Made by a program: the position numbers and the translations under genes. Under the pieces are notes generated by a model. The model did not search any database. It was not told the DNA's origin and saw nothing but the letters and a program-made list of their open reading frames with translations. DNA of 49,077 bases, from the NCBI RefSeq assembly GCF_014280935.1, contig NZ_JACLZI010000023.1, positions 1 to 49,077 of the forward strand, in the 5' to 3' direction. Of this stretch, positions 33,476-42,371 are shown in pieces; the stretch's first letter is position 1, and every line of letters starts with the position of its first letter. The DNA comes from Aquibacillus kalidii (lineage in GTDB: Bacteria; Bacillota; Bacilli; Bacillales; Amphibacillaceae).

Positions 33476-34534
33476 TTGGAAAAAGAGAGATTAGATTTTT
33501 TATTGGAATTATTGAAAACACCATCACCGTCTAGTATGGAAATGGAAATTCAAAAGAAATGGATTAATTATGTTAAGCCATTTGCTGAGGAAATCATCAC
33601 AGATAATGCTGGTAACGCAATTGGGGTACTTAATAAAGATGCCGAATTTAAAATTCTCTTAGCAGGTCACTGTGATGAAATAGCATTAGTAGTAAATCGT
33701 ATTGATGAACAAGGCTTTTTACACTTTGATAAAATGGGGGGAATCAACCCAAAAGCCGCAGTAGGCATGAAGGTGAATGTACTTGGTACACATCAACAGA
33801 TTAAAGGTGTGATCGGTGTTAATGCACAGCACCATGGCGGTATTAAAGGTGATTTTGACTTGGATGAATTATTCATCGACTGTGGAGCCAAGTCAAAAGA
33901 GGAAATGGAAAAATACGTTCAGATTGGTGATTTAGCTGTTTATGATCGTGAGCCAGAAATGTTAATGGATAGATACATAGCTGGTAGGGGTCTGGATAAT
34001 AGAACGGGAGCGTTTATTGTTGCAGAGGTTCTAAGAAGACTTTCTGAAAAGAATTTAAATGTAGGTGTATATGCTGCAAGTACCGTAAACGAAGAGACAA
34101 ATATGGGTGGTGCTTATTTTGCAGCAGCAGGAATTGAGCCAACGGTAGCTATTGCTTGCGATGTTACATTTGCAACGGACTATCCTAACGTTAATAAAAA
34201 TAAATATGGGGATGTTCGTTTAGAGAAAGGGCCAGTTCTTGCAAAGGGTGCACCAATTAATATAAAGATGAATAAGCTTCTAGAAAAGGCTGCCCGTTCA
34301 TTAGACATGGCTGTTCAATACGAATTAACACCGAGGATGACAGGAACGGATGCAGATAAAATGCGTTTAACTGGACGTGGCGTCCCAGTTAGTTTAGTAT
34401 CATTACCATTGAGGTATATGCATTCTCCAGTGGAAACAGCTAGTATCAAAGACATTGACGAGGAAATTGAACTACTTGTAAAAATGATTGCTGATCTTTC
34501 TGGATCAGAGAGTTTAAATCCACTAGAGGACTAA
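33476..34534 (+). CDS. M42 family metallo-aminopeptidase
   Basis: Dizinc aminopeptidase of the M42 (glutamyl aminopeptidase/endoglucanase-like) family, 352 residues. The metal and catalytic residues are His65 and Asp67 (AGHCDE), Asp174 (GRGLDNRTG) and Glu206 with Glu207 (VNEETNMGG). Asp229 (ACDVTFATD) and His316 (YMHSPVE) complete the set. It probably trims peptides as a large cytoplasmic oligomer. I choose TTG 33476, eight bases after AAAGGAGG; an upstream ATG at 33443 precedes that site. Confidence 0.92.
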   Translation: MEKERLDFLLELLKTPSPSSMEMEIQKKWINYVKPFAEEIITDNAGNAIGVLNKDAEFKILLAGHCDEIALVVNRIDEQGFLHFDKMGGINPKAAVGMKVNVLGTHQQIKGVIGVNAQHHGGIKGDFDLDELFIDCGAKSKEEMEKYVQIGDLAVYDREPEMLMDRYIAGRGLDNRTGAFIVAEVLRRLSEKNLNVGVYAASTVNEETNMGGAYFAAAGIEPTVAIACDVTFATDYPNVNKNKYGDVRLEKGPVLAKGAPINIKMNKLLEKAARSLDMAVQYELTPRMTGTDADKMRLTGRGVPVSLVSLPLRYMHSPVETASIKDIDEEIELLVKMIADLSGSESLNPLED

Positions 34535-34562
34535 GTTAGTTAAAACATTCACAAAGTTATAC

Positions 34563-34591
34563 TTCACAAATTTTAATTAGCATAGTATAAT
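34563..34591 (+). promoter_or_regulatory. Promoter of the FMN riboswitch-ribU unit
   Basis: TTCACA (34563-34568), a 17-base spacer and TATAAT (34586-34591) place the start about 20 bases before the riboswitch aptamer. Confidence 0.7.
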
Positions 34592-34615
34592 AAAACTATA
34601 ATTTAATATCGATTC

Positions 34616-34758
34616 TATCTTCGGGGCAGGGTGTAATTCCCGACCGACGGTGATGAGTGGTTTACCACTCTTAGTCCGTGACCCGCATTAGCAATGCTTT
34701 TGCGGTGGACCTGGTGCAATTCCGGGACCGACAGTTAAAGTCTGGATGGGAGAAGATA
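34616..34758 (+). promoter_or_regulatory. FMN riboswitch (RFN element)
   Basis: A clear RFN aptamer. The P1 stem TATCTTC/GAAGATA closes the element. Conserved cores are GGGGCAGGGTGTAATTCCC, GACCGACGGTGATGAGTGG, the TTAGTCCGTGACCCG segment, GGTGGACCTGGTGCAATTCC, GGGACCGACAGTTAAAGTC and TGGATGGGAGAAGA. FMN binding should favour the downstream terminator and reduce ribU expression. Confidence 0.97.
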
Positions 34759-34808
34759 AGGAGCAAATAAGGTATGTTTTTTGATACCTTTATTTCCTGA
34801 TACATGTA

Positions 34809-34846
34809 TACCCTAAAGCCCCATAGGTTTTAGGGTTTTTTGTCGT
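34809..34846 (+). terminator. Riboswitch-controlled terminator
   Basis: Stem CCCTAAAGCC/GGTTTTAGGG with a five-base loop, then TTTTTT, between the RFN aptamer and ribU. This is the probable expression platform, giving transcriptional attenuation. Confidence 0.85.
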
Positions 34847-34907
34847 TCAGGTGCTCTCCCTTCATCAAATGCAAGATTAGAATCGATAAAAGATGAAGGA
34901 GGAATAG

Positions 34908-35498
34908 ATGATGCAAAACAATAAGACGCAATCATCAAAATTGTTAAAACTTATACTTTTCGCTTTACTAGGTACGATCTCTATGTTGTTAATGTTCTTG
35001 AAGTTCCCACTACCGTTTTTGCCTTCATATCTAACAATAGATTTTAGTGACGTGCCAGCTTTATTAGCAGCATTGTTGTTTAGTCCGGTTGCTGGTGTCA
35101 TAGTTGAGTTAGTTAAAAATCTGTTACATCTTATCATTGGTGGAGGAGAACCTGTTGGTGTAGCTGCGAATTTCTTAGCTGGTATATTGTTCGTTGTACC
35201 TGTTTCCGTTCTATACCATAAGTTCAAAGGTGTTAAGAGCCTTGTTTCGGGTTTAGTTACTGGAACAGTAGTGATGGCAATTGGCATGGGAATATTAAAT
35301 TATTTCTTAATTTTACCAGCTTATAGCTTATTTATGGGAATGGAAGAAATGGCTATTCCTACTGTTAAATGGGCTACAGTAATTGGTGGTATTCTACCGT
35401 TTAATGCGATAAAAGGTGTCATAGTTGGGGTATTATTTGTTCCTGTATTTGCGAAACTCCGACCTTGGCTTGAAAAGAAACGATTAACATTAAATTAA
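34908..35498 (+). CDS. ribU: Riboflavin ECF transporter S component RibU
   Basis: A 196-residue membrane substrate-binding subunit (RibU/YpaA) that takes up riboflavin with the shared ECF energising module, which is encoded elsewhere. About six hydrophobic helices are visible. Family signatures are PSYLTIDFSDVPALLAALLFSPVAGVIVELVKNLLH near residues 38-73 and ILPFNAIKGVIVG near 164-177. AAGGAGG precedes ATG 34908 (a second ATG follows directly). It is controlled by the FMN riboswitch upstream and ended by a strong terminator. Confidence 0.96.
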   Translation: MMQNNKTQSSKLLKLILFALLGTISMLLMFLKFPLPFLPSYLTIDFSDVPALLAALLFSPVAGVIVELVKNLLHLIIGGGEPVGVAANFLAGILFVVPVSVLYHKFKGVKSLVSGLVTGTVVMAIGMGILNYFLILPAYSLFMGMEEMAIPTVKWATVIGGILPFNAIKGVIVGVLFVPVFAKLRPWLEKKRLTLN

Positions 35499-35510
35499 AT
35501 ATGAAAATAT

Positions 35511-35546
35511 AAAAAGGCTATCGTCTATTGGACGGTAGCCTTTTGT
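35511..35546 (+). terminator. Terminator after ribU
   Basis: A 14-bp stem AAAAGGCTATCGTC/GACGGTAGCCTTTT (one G-U pair) with a short loop, ending in a T run. Confidence 0.85.
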
Positions 35547-35565
35547 GATATTGTTCAGAACGAAA

Positions 35566-35705
35566 GGAGATATCTGCACTAAATCTACCCAATCGTCGCG
35601 CTTTTTCGAATGGAAAGGATATATCTGCATTAATCCATCCCGATCGCTGCGCTTTTTGGAATGGGAAGGAAAAATCTGCACTAATCCAGGTCAAACGCTG
35701 CGCTT
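35566..35705 (-). repeat. Three-copy 51-bp direct repeat
   Basis: Units begin at 35566, 35617 and 35668 with a 51-base period. They share ATCTGCAYTAATC near the front and CGCTGCGCTTTTT near the back. Read on the minus strand in one frame they encode 17-residue repeats of the type MQIxPFHSKKRxDWxDL. The frame continues into the ribU terminator and has no binding site. The unit is a multiple of three and some third positions vary, so it may be a remnant of a repetitive small ORF family. It lies between convergent ribU and the thioesterase gene. Confidence 0.7.
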
Positions 35706-36091
35706 TAGCCCTTAATCGGGACTACTGCAACGGTACATCTTGCTATTGATATAAGAGCTTCTTGCTCATCCATAATTTTAATTTCCCAAACCATTGTGTT
35801 TTTACCTATATGGATTGGTTTTGCCAATCCTCTGACCCATCCATCTCTTTTACTCTTAATATGATTTGCGTTTATTTCTAATCCGAAGATATGGAATTTG
35901 GTAGTATCTACATTTAAGGAAGCCCCAATGCTTGCAGCTGTTTCCGCTAATGCAACACTTGCACCGCCATGTAAAAAGCCCATTGGTTGATGTGTTCTTT
36001 CATCAACTGGCATTTTTATCTTAACTAATTTTTTGTCTAAAGATTCTATTTCCATCCCTAATGTATTCATCAGTGTTTTGTCAAAGTTCAT
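35705..36091 (-). CDS. menI: Hotdog-fold thioesterase, probable DHNA-CoA thioesterase
   Basis: A 128-residue PaaI/YuxO-type hotdog thioesterase. The catalytic region is HQPMGFLHGGASVALAETAAS, with the conserved Glu in the long helix, followed by GLEINANHIKSKRDG. Adjacency to menA and the men operon suggests hydrolysis of 1,4-dihydroxy-2-naphthoyl-CoA, the step between MenB and MenA. The symbol menI is inferred from context; other acyl-CoAs cannot be excluded. TAGGAGG precedes ATG 36091. A terminator separates it from menA in the same orientation, so it has its own promoter. Confidence 0.8.
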   Translation of the reverse strand: MNFDKTLMNTLGMEIESLDKKLVKIKMPVDERTHQPMGFLHGGASVALAETAASIGASLNVDTTKFHIFGLEINANHIKSKRDGWVRGLAKPIHIGKNTMVWEIKIMDEQEALISIARCTVAVVPIKG

Positions 36092-36119
36092 AATAATCCT
36101 CCTACCCAGTACTTTAGAA

Positions 36120-36157
36120 AATAAGAAAAACGACAAGTGCCGATCCACTTGTCGTTA
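36120..36157 (-). terminator. Terminator of menA
   Basis: An 11-bp stem AACGACAAGTG/CACTTGTCGTT with a six-base loop. On the minus strand it is followed by TTTCTTATTTTC, and the stem overlaps the menA stop codon. Confidence 0.82.
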
Positions 36158-37102
36158 TAAAGATAAAGGAATAAATATTTGAATTAAGAGCGATATTCCT
36201 AATAGAAAACCATAAAAGGTATTTGTTTGAGCGGTCGCCTTCATGGCAGGCATCATTTCTATGTTTGTTGATTTGTTTTTAAAACCGTTCACCGCATTAA
36301 TTGCCTTTTTAATACTAAGAAAAGCAATAAGTGACCATATTGGTAGTAATCCGAAAATGATAAAAAGGACTGTTGCTACATAACTAGCTGTAAAGCTTCC
36401 TGCCAATAAGGCAACTGCATTCTTTTTTCCAATGAGGATTGCAATTGTCTTTCGGCCATTTTCTTTGTCTCCATCTAGGTCGCGAATATTATTTGATAGT
36501 AAAATGGTTCCGATAAATATAGCGATCGGTATGGAAATTAAAACAACTTCAGGTGTAATCGTTAATGTCTGGATAAAATAGCTAATGCCTATAATAATGG
36601 TGCCCATAATAAATCCCGAGAAAAATTCCCCAAATGGTGTGTAAGCTATCGGGTAAGGTCCACCAGTATAAAGGTAGCCTAGTAGCATGCAAACCAATCC
36701 AATCGCACATATCCACCAACTTGATTCTAGACAAATATAAACACCTAATAACATTGATAATGCAAAAAATAAGAGTGCTAGGTTTAATACAGTTTTTGGT
36801 TTAACACCATCACGTACAATTGTTCCACCGATACCAACTGAACGTTCATTATCTAACCCACGTACAAAATCATAGTATTCATTAAACATATTTGTTGCAG
36901 CTTGAATAAGCATGGCTGCTACTAACATCGCAGCAAATAGCAAAAAGTTAATAGAACCATCTAAAATTGCTAACATTGTTCCTACAAAAACGGGAATAAA
37001 TGAAGCCGTTAATGTATGTGGTCTGAGCAGTCTCCACCAGACATGAAAGCCTGGCTTTTCATTTAAGCTAGCGTTTAATGTATTCTCCTCAAGCGATTGC
37101 AT
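36155..37102 (-). CDS. menA: 1,4-dihydroxy-2-naphthoate polyprenyltransferase MenA
   Basis: A UbiA-superfamily membrane prenyltransferase of 315 residues that attaches the polyprenyl tail to DHNA, giving demethylmenaquinone. The two Asp-rich motifs are NMFNEYYDFVRGLDNE (near 71-86) and NNIRDLDGDKENGRKT (near 205-220). About eight or nine transmembrane helices surround them. AAGGGAGAGA precedes ATG 37102. It is divergent from menF, and the 247-base gap between holds promoters for both directions. Confidence 0.95.
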   Translation of the reverse strand: MQSLEENTLNASLNEKPGFHVWWRLLRPHTLTASFIPVFVGTMLAILDGSINFLLFAAMLVAAMLIQAATNMFNEYYDFVRGLDNERSVGIGGTIVRDGVKPKTVLNLALLFFALSMLLGVYICLESSWWICAIGLVCMLLGYLYTGGPYPIAYTPFGEFFSGFIMGTIIIGISYFIQTLTITPEVVLISIPIAIFIGTILLSNNIRDLDGDKENGRKTIAILIGKKNAVALLAGSFTASYVATVLFIIFGLLPIWSLIAFLSIKKAINAVNGFKNKSTNIEMMPAMKATAQTNTFYGFLLGISLLIQIFIPLSL

Positions 37103-37293
37103 TGAAAGTTCTCTCTCCCTTACTAACCCCTAGAAATGCGAGTAATATCATATTAAGTTTATGGAATCAATCGTATAGTGTCAAATTATCTTTAACATTT
37201 ATTTGTATGTAAATAGTACCAATAGTTGAGAAACCTAAAGAAAGGGAATAAAATAGTATAGAAAAGCATTATTAATTTAAATTAGTATTGGTT

Positions 37294-37304
37294 TATAATA
37301 TAAT
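37294..37304 (+). promoter_or_regulatory. Tandem -10 elements before menF
   Basis: Two overlapping TATAAT hexamers (37294-37299 and 37299-37304) lie 46-55 bases before menF in a very AT-rich region. No good -35 hexamer is at standard spacing, which suggests an activated or UP-element-driven promoter. No known operator was recognised. Confidence 0.4.
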
Positions 37305-37349
37305 GAAACTCGCTTATAGTAATGCCCTATTTATATTGGAGGGTTTTTG

Positions 37350-38738
37350 ATGATTCAAACAGAAGTAAAGAGTCTGGAAGAGGCTCTAGATGAAGCAATA
37401 GTTATGGCAAAAACAAAACAAGCACCACAACTGTTAAGTATATCCGAACAAATAGATAATGTAGAACCGATTGCGTTCTTCACTAAGGCAGACGATATAA
37501 AAGGGGATCGTGTCTTTTGGTTAAGTTCAGAAGATGAGTTTTATCTCGTTGGGGCTGGACAGGCCTATTCGATTAAAGCTGATTCAGATAGATTTGTGGA
37601 AATGGAGAAGCAGTGGAATAAACTACTTTCGGATGCAATTATTATTAATCCTTACAAGCTTCCAGGTACTGGTCCCATTGCCATTGGAGGATTTGCATTT
37701 GACCCTCTGAAAGAACAAACAGCATTATGGGACCATTTTGGAGGCAGCCTGTTTAGGGTGCCTACTTATTTGTTAACGGTTATAGACGGCTTTTGTTATT
37801 TAACAATAAATATAATTGTTCATAAAGAAGATCATGCTAAACAATTATTATATACAATTAATAAAAATAAACAGCATTTACTAAATGATCATTTCACCTT
37901 ACCAAAATCCCCCTCTATCACGGCAAAAGAAGAGGTTAATCCGCATACTTGGAAACAACTTGTTCTAAAAGCAACAAAAGAGATCAAAGACGGGCAAGCC
38001 AATAAAATTGTTTTGGCTAGAGAAATGAAAGTCAAGTTTGAAAAAGATGTAGCAATTGCTCCCATTGTTAAGCAATTGATAGATACGCAAACAAATAGTT
38101 ATATTTTTGCTATTGAAAATGAGCAAACTTGCTTTATAGGGGCTACACCTGAGAGGTTGGTTCGTGTTGAAGATCAAAAGCTTTTGTCTACTTGTCTGGC
38201 AGGGACTGCACCAAGAGGAAAGACATTAGAAGAAGATATCCAAATAGGCCAGTGTTTGTTAACCGATCCGAAAAATCGAGAAGAACATGATTTTGTAGTT
38301 AAAATGATTAGTAAGGCTATTTCTGATTATTGTGAAAATATTAATGTACCGAGTGAACCAATAATTTATCCCTTGAAAAATCTACAACATCTGTTCACTC
38401 CTGTTAAAGGAACGTTGAAGAAGGGTAACAGTATCATCGATATAGTTAAACAACTGCATCCAACGCCTGCATTAGGCGGATTACCTAGGGGGAAATCACT
38501 AACTTTTATACGAGCAAATGAAGAGTTGGATAGAGGATGGTACGGGGCTCCTGTCGGGTGGTTAGACGCATACGAAAATGGAGAGTTTGCTGTTGCGATT
38601 CGGTCCGCGTTGTTGCGGGGAAGTCAGGGCTCTCTCTTTGCAGGTTGTGGTGTTGTAAAAGATTCCGATCCTGAGGCTGAATATCAAGAAACTACTATTA
38701 AATTTACACCAATGCTATCAGTTTTAGGGGGAGAATAA
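37350..38738 (+). CDS. menF: Isochorismate synthase MenF
   Basis: Converts chorismate to isochorismate, the first menaquinone step. The C-terminal chorismate-binding domain (about 200-455) shows KIVLAREMKV, TCLAGTAPRGKT, EEHDFVV and LHPTPALGGLPR. GWYGAPVGW and FAGCGVVKDSDPEAEYQET follow, the last carrying the magnesium-binding Glu. It has 462 residues. GGAGGG lies six bases before ATG 37350. Its stop codon directly abuts the menD start, so the two are coupled. Confidence 0.95.
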   Translation: MIQTEVKSLEEALDEAIVMAKTKQAPQLLSISEQIDNVEPIAFFTKADDIKGDRVFWLSSEDEFYLVGAGQAYSIKADSDRFVEMEKQWNKLLSDAIIINPYKLPGTGPIAIGGFAFDPLKEQTALWDHFGGSLFRVPTYLLTVIDGFCYLTINIIVHKEDHAKQLLYTINKNKQHLLNDHFTLPKSPSITAKEEVNPHTWKQLVLKATKEIKDGQANKIVLAREMKVKFEKDVAIAPIVKQLIDTQTNSYIFAIENEQTCFIGATPERLVRVEDQKLLSTCLAGTAPRGKTLEEDIQIGQCLLTDPKNREEHDFVVKMISKAISDYCENINVPSEPIIYPLKNLQHLFTPVKGTLKKGNSIIDIVKQLHPTPALGGLPRGKSLTFIRANEELDRGWYGAPVGWLDAYENGEFAVAIRSALLRGSQGSLFAGCGVVKDSDPEAEYQETTIKFTPMLSVLGGE

Positions 38739-40484
38739 ATGGAATACACTGAAAAACTAACAAGATATGTAGCCAATTTTGTGGATGAGTTATTCAGAAG
38801 TGGACTCTCCAATGTTGTCATTTCCCCTGGTTCAAGATCTACTCCATTAGCATTAACTTTTGCAGAGCATCCAGATATTACCCACTGGGTAAATATGGAT
38901 GAACGTTCTGCTGCTTTTTTTGCTTTAGGGATGGCTAAACAATCGAAACAACCTGTGGCGCTAATCTGTACCTCTGGAACTGCAGCGGCTAATTATTACC
39001 CTGCTATTGTGGAGGCGCATTATGATCGAGTGCCACTAGTTGTATTAACTGCTGATCGACCTCATGAGTTGCGAGATGTTGGAGCCCCTCAGGCTATCGA
39101 ACAAATTAAAATGTATGGGGATTATGTCAAATGGTTCCATGAGATGGCCCTTCCTGAAGCGACAGATTTCATGCTTAAGTATGTGCGTGGTAAAGCGTCT
39201 AGGGCAGTACATAATGCTGTTCACGGTAATCCGGGACCAGTCCATTTGAATTTTCCCTTTCGTGAGCCACTTGTACCAGTTTTCACCTTAGACAATCTAT
39301 GGGGAGACGTATATCAAAATCGTGCTTTTCATTCTAACTACATTGGAAAACGTTCATTGGAAAACGTTCAATTAGATGAAATAATTTCAGCTCTAAGAAA
39401 TTATAAACGTGGTCTGATTGTATGTGGACCGCAAAATGATGCTGGCCTTGCTAAGGGAATTGTTGCATTAGCAGAAGCTTATGACCTTCCAATTTTGGCT
39501 GATCCACTATCTCAATTACGAGCAGGCAAACATAGTAAAGCAAACATTATTGAATGCTATGATTCGATATTAAAAAGTAAACAAGTACGTGAACTGCTAG
39601 AACCTGAATTTATTATCCGGTTTGGTGCTATGCCAATATCGAAACCATTTTTATTGTTACTAAAAGAGAACGAGCATGTTAAACAAATTATTATCGACGA
39701 TGAAGAAGGTCATAGAGAGCCCACCGGTTCATCGGCACAATTTGTATATGCTGATCCATCCAAGTTATGTGAACAATTAGTTGAATACAAGATGAACTTT
39801 GACTTGGATTGGAAGGAAATGTGGATTGGTTTAAATAAATCTACGAGCAAGCTTTTATCTAAAGATGAATCTGATCAAGAGTTGTCAGAAGGAGGAACTG
39901 TTCGTTATATATCAGAGGCTATTCCAAATGATACGACATTGTATGTTGGGAATAGTATGCCTGTTAGAGATCTAGACACTTTTTTCCTGGTAAACACCAA
40001 ACAAATTACTGTATTGGGTAATCGTGGTGCGAATGGGATCGATGGTATCACATCTAGTGCACTTGGTGCTGCAGCACTTGGTAAACGTGTGACTCTTTTG
40101 ATTGGAGATTTATCTTTTTTTCATGACTTTAATGCGTTATTGATTGCAAAACAATATCATATTAACTTGACAGTAGTACTAGTTAATAATAATGGTGGAG
40201 GGATATTTTCCTTTCTGCCTCAAGCAAAGGAACAATCGGAGCATTTTGAAGTATTATTCGGAACGCCGCTTAATATTGATTTTAAACCTATCATCACGAT
40301 GTATAATGGAGCATATCATGTACCAAACAATTGGGATGAGTTCAGTAAGGCCTTAACGGAAAGTTATGATCATGCTGGTTTAACGGTTATCGAAGTACAA
40401 ACAAACAGACAAGAAAATGTTCATTGGCATCAAGCGAAATGGAGCAACATTGAAAAAATACTGCTTGAGCAATTAAAGGGGTGA
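38739..40484 (+). CDS. menD: SEPHCHC synthase MenD
   Basis: ThDP enzyme joining isochorismate and 2-oxoglutarate. The N-terminal SPGSRSTPLALTFAEHP and MDERSAAFFALGMAK, carrying the ThDP-activating Glu, and the C-terminal GDLSFFHDFNALL...NNNGGG ThDP motif are all visible. At 581 residues it has full length. The start ATG 38739 immediately follows the menF stop, with GGGGGAG inside menF as site. Member of menF-D-H-B. Confidence 0.96.
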   Translation: MEYTEKLTRYVANFVDELFRSGLSNVVISPGSRSTPLALTFAEHPDITHWVNMDERSAAFFALGMAKQSKQPVALICTSGTAAANYYPAIVEAHYDRVPLVVLTADRPHELRDVGAPQAIEQIKMYGDYVKWFHEMALPEATDFMLKYVRGKASRAVHNAVHGNPGPVHLNFPFREPLVPVFTLDNLWGDVYQNRAFHSNYIGKRSLENVQLDEIISALRNYKRGLIVCGPQNDAGLAKGIVALAEAYDLPILADPLSQLRAGKHSKANIIECYDSILKSKQVRELLEPEFIIRFGAMPISKPFLLLLKENEHVKQIIIDDEEGHREPTGSSAQFVYADPSKLCEQLVEYKMNFDLDWKEMWIGLNKSTSKLLSKDESDQELSEGGTVRYISEAIPNDTTLYVGNSMPVRDLDTFFLVNTKQITVLGNRGANGIDGITSSALGAAALGKRVTLLIGDLSFFHDFNALLIAKQYHINLTVVLVNNNGGGIFSFLPQAKEQSEHFEVLFGTPLNIDFKPIITMYNGAYHVPNNWDEFSKALTESYDHAGLTVIEVQTNRQENVHWHQAKWSNIEKILLEQLKG

Positions 40485-40488
40485 GCAG

Positions 40489-41295
40489 ATGTATGTTTCG
40501 ACAAAAAACGGTGATTATTGGGTAGAAACGTCTGGAGAAGGAACTCCGATACTTTTGTTACATGGGTTTACAGGTAGTTCTAAAACATGGGACTTGTTTG
40601 TGGAAAAGTGGAAAAAAGCGTATAAATTAATTGTACTTGATCTTCCAGGACATGGTAAAACAAACATTGATAAGCTAGTGAGTATGGAAGATTGTTGTGC
40701 AGATTTAGAGACGATTCTTAATGAGTTAAACCTTGATAAGGTGAATTTACTAGGCTATTCTATGGGTGGGAGAACCGCTCTATCTTTTGCCATGCTATAC
40801 ACTGAAAGAGTGGCCTCTGTCATTTTAGAAAGTGCCTCTCCTGGACTAGCTGAATCACATGAGCAGATTTCCAGACAGGCTAAAGATGAACAATTAGCTG
40901 CGTGGATGGAACAAAATGAACTTTCCGATTTTGTTAAATATTGGGAAAATCTCGATTTGTTTAAAACGCAAAAGAAATTAACATCTAACGTTCAAGCTAA
41001 TATCCGTAGCGAGCGTCTAAATCAATCTAAACAAGGGTTAGTTCATTCCCTTAGAGGGATGGGGACAGGTAAACAGCCTTCTTGGTGGGATCAGTTAGCT
41101 AACTTCTCCTTACCTGTGTTAATCCTTGTTGGACAGGAAGACGATAAGTTTGTTAAATTAGGGAAACATATGGATGAATCCCTAAAATATAGTCAATATA
41201 AGGTTATTAAAAATGTGGGTCATGCAGTTCATGTGGAACAACCTGAAATTTTTGGTACAATAGTAAGTGATTTTATTAATCAATTAAGTGAATAG
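40489..41295 (+). CDS. menH: SHCHC synthase MenH
   Basis: An alpha/beta hydrolase-fold lyase that eliminates pyruvate from SEPHCHC. The 268-residue protein has the oxyanion motif [10 protein letters not shown] and nucleophile Ser91 in [15 protein letters not shown] supplies the acid and [11 protein letters not shown] the catalytic His. AAAGGGGTG precedes ATG 40489, four bases after the menD stop. It is embedded in the men operon, which supports MenH over generic esterases. Confidence 0.93.
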   Translation: MYVSTKNGDYWVETSGEGTPILLLHGFTGSSKTWDLFVEKWKKAYKLIVLDLPGHGKTNIDKLVSMEDCCADLETILNELNLDKVNLLGYSMGGRTALSFAMLYTERVASVILESASPGLAESHEQISRQAKDEQLAAWMEQNELSDFVKYWENLDLFKTQKKLTSNVQANIRSERLNQSKQGLVHSLRGMGTGKQPSWWDQLANFSLPVLILVGQEDDKFVKLGKHMDESLKYSQYKVIKNVGHAVHVEQPEIFGTIVSDFINQLSE

Positions 41296-41311
41296 TGAAA
41301 TGGAGGATATA

Positions 41312-42133
41312 ATGATGACAGTTGAATGGAATAGTGAACGTAGCTATGAAGATATTTTATATGAAACATATAATGGGATTGCTAAAATAACTATTAACCG
41401 TCCGGAAGTACGCAACGCCTTTCGTCCTAAAACAGTAAATGAGTTAATTGATGCCTTTGCGTATGCAAGAGACGATTCCAATATAGGTGTTATTGTGTTA
41501 GCTGGAGCCGGTGATGATGCTTTCTGTTCTGGCGGTGATCAAAAGGTACGTGGGCATGGAGGATATGTTGGGGATGACCAAATTCCACGCTTGAATGTGC
41601 TAGACTTGCAAAGATTAATTCGGGTAATTCCGAAGCCGGTTATTGCAATGGTGTCTGGGTATGCAATCGGCGGTGGTCATGTTTTACATATTGTTTGTGA
41701 TTTAACTATTGCTGCTGACAATGCTATCTTTGGCCAAACAGGTCCAAAGGTTGGTAGTTTCGATGCTGGATATGGTGCGGGGTACCTTGCTCGTATCGTT
41801 GGACATAAGAAAGCACGTGAAATTTGGTTCTTATGCCGTCAGTATAATGCTCAAGAAGCGTTAGACATGGGATTAGTAAATACGGTTGTTCCATTAGATC
41901 AGCTAGAAGCAGAAACAATTCAATGGTGTGAAGAAATGCTAGAAAAATCACCGACTGCACTTCGTTTCTTAAAGGCTTCTTTAAATGCAGATACAGATGG
42001 TCTTGCAGGACTTCAACAAATGGGTGGAGACGCAACTTTACTTTACTATACTACTGATGAAGCAAAAGAAGGACGAGATGCATTTAAAGAAAAGCGTAAT
42101 CCTGACTTTAAACAATTCCCACGCTTTCCTTAA
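41312..42133 (+). CDS. menB: 1,4-dihydroxy-2-naphthoyl-CoA synthase MenB
   Basis: A crotonase-family ring-closing enzyme acting on o-succinylbenzoyl-CoA. The protein is very close to the Bacillus MenB consensus: [59 protein letters not shown] and the C-terminal [14 protein letters not shown] start it at ATG 41312, seven bases after TGGAGG, giving 273 residues. An in-frame GTG at 41288 overlaps menH and precedes the site. A terminator follows, so menE is a separate unit. Confidence 0.96.
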   Translation: MMTVEWNSERSYEDILYETYNGIAKITINRPEVRNAFRPKTVNELIDAFAYARDDSNIGVIVLAGAGDDAFCSGGDQKVRGHGGYVGDDQIPRLNVLDLQRLIRVIPKPVIAMVSGYAIGGGHVLHIVCDLTIAADNAIFGQTGPKVGSFDAGYGAGYLARIVGHKKAREIWFLCRQYNAQEALDMGLVNTVVPLDQLEAETIQWCEEMLEKSPTALRFLKASLNADTDGLAGLQQMGGDATLLYYTTDEAKEGRDAFKEKRNPDFKQFPRFP

Positions 42134-42149
42134 TTCATGTAATTCATTC

Positions 42150-42186
42150 AGAGACCAATCACTTTTGTGATGGTCTCTATTTTACT
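42150..42186 (+). terminator. Terminator after menB
   Basis: Stem AGAGACCA/TGGTCTCT extended by TCAC/GTGA around TTTT, then ATTTTACTATT. It splits menE from menF-D-H-B. Confidence 0.8.
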
Positions 42187-42371
42187 ATTAGAAACTATGA
42201 CCTGACTTTTTAATTAGTAAAAAGAGCTCTTTAGATGGTCTATTAAAGTTTTAAGCAAAGTGGCCATCAATGTATAAGGGATTTTATTTTGAAAAGCGCT
42301 GGATTTAATGAAACAGAAAAGGATTATATTTTATATATGCAAAATGGAATATGTGAAAGGATTCGATATGG

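Noticed and set aside
35490-35681. 63-codon minus-strand open frame made of 17-residue repeats
   Set aside because: No binding site, and it continues into the ribU terminator. Listed as a repeat instead.
42280-42371. CcpA cre site and a small ORF before menE
   Set aside because: GAAAAGCGCTGG does not keep the cre spacing, and the TTG-started frame overlaps menE without a binding site.
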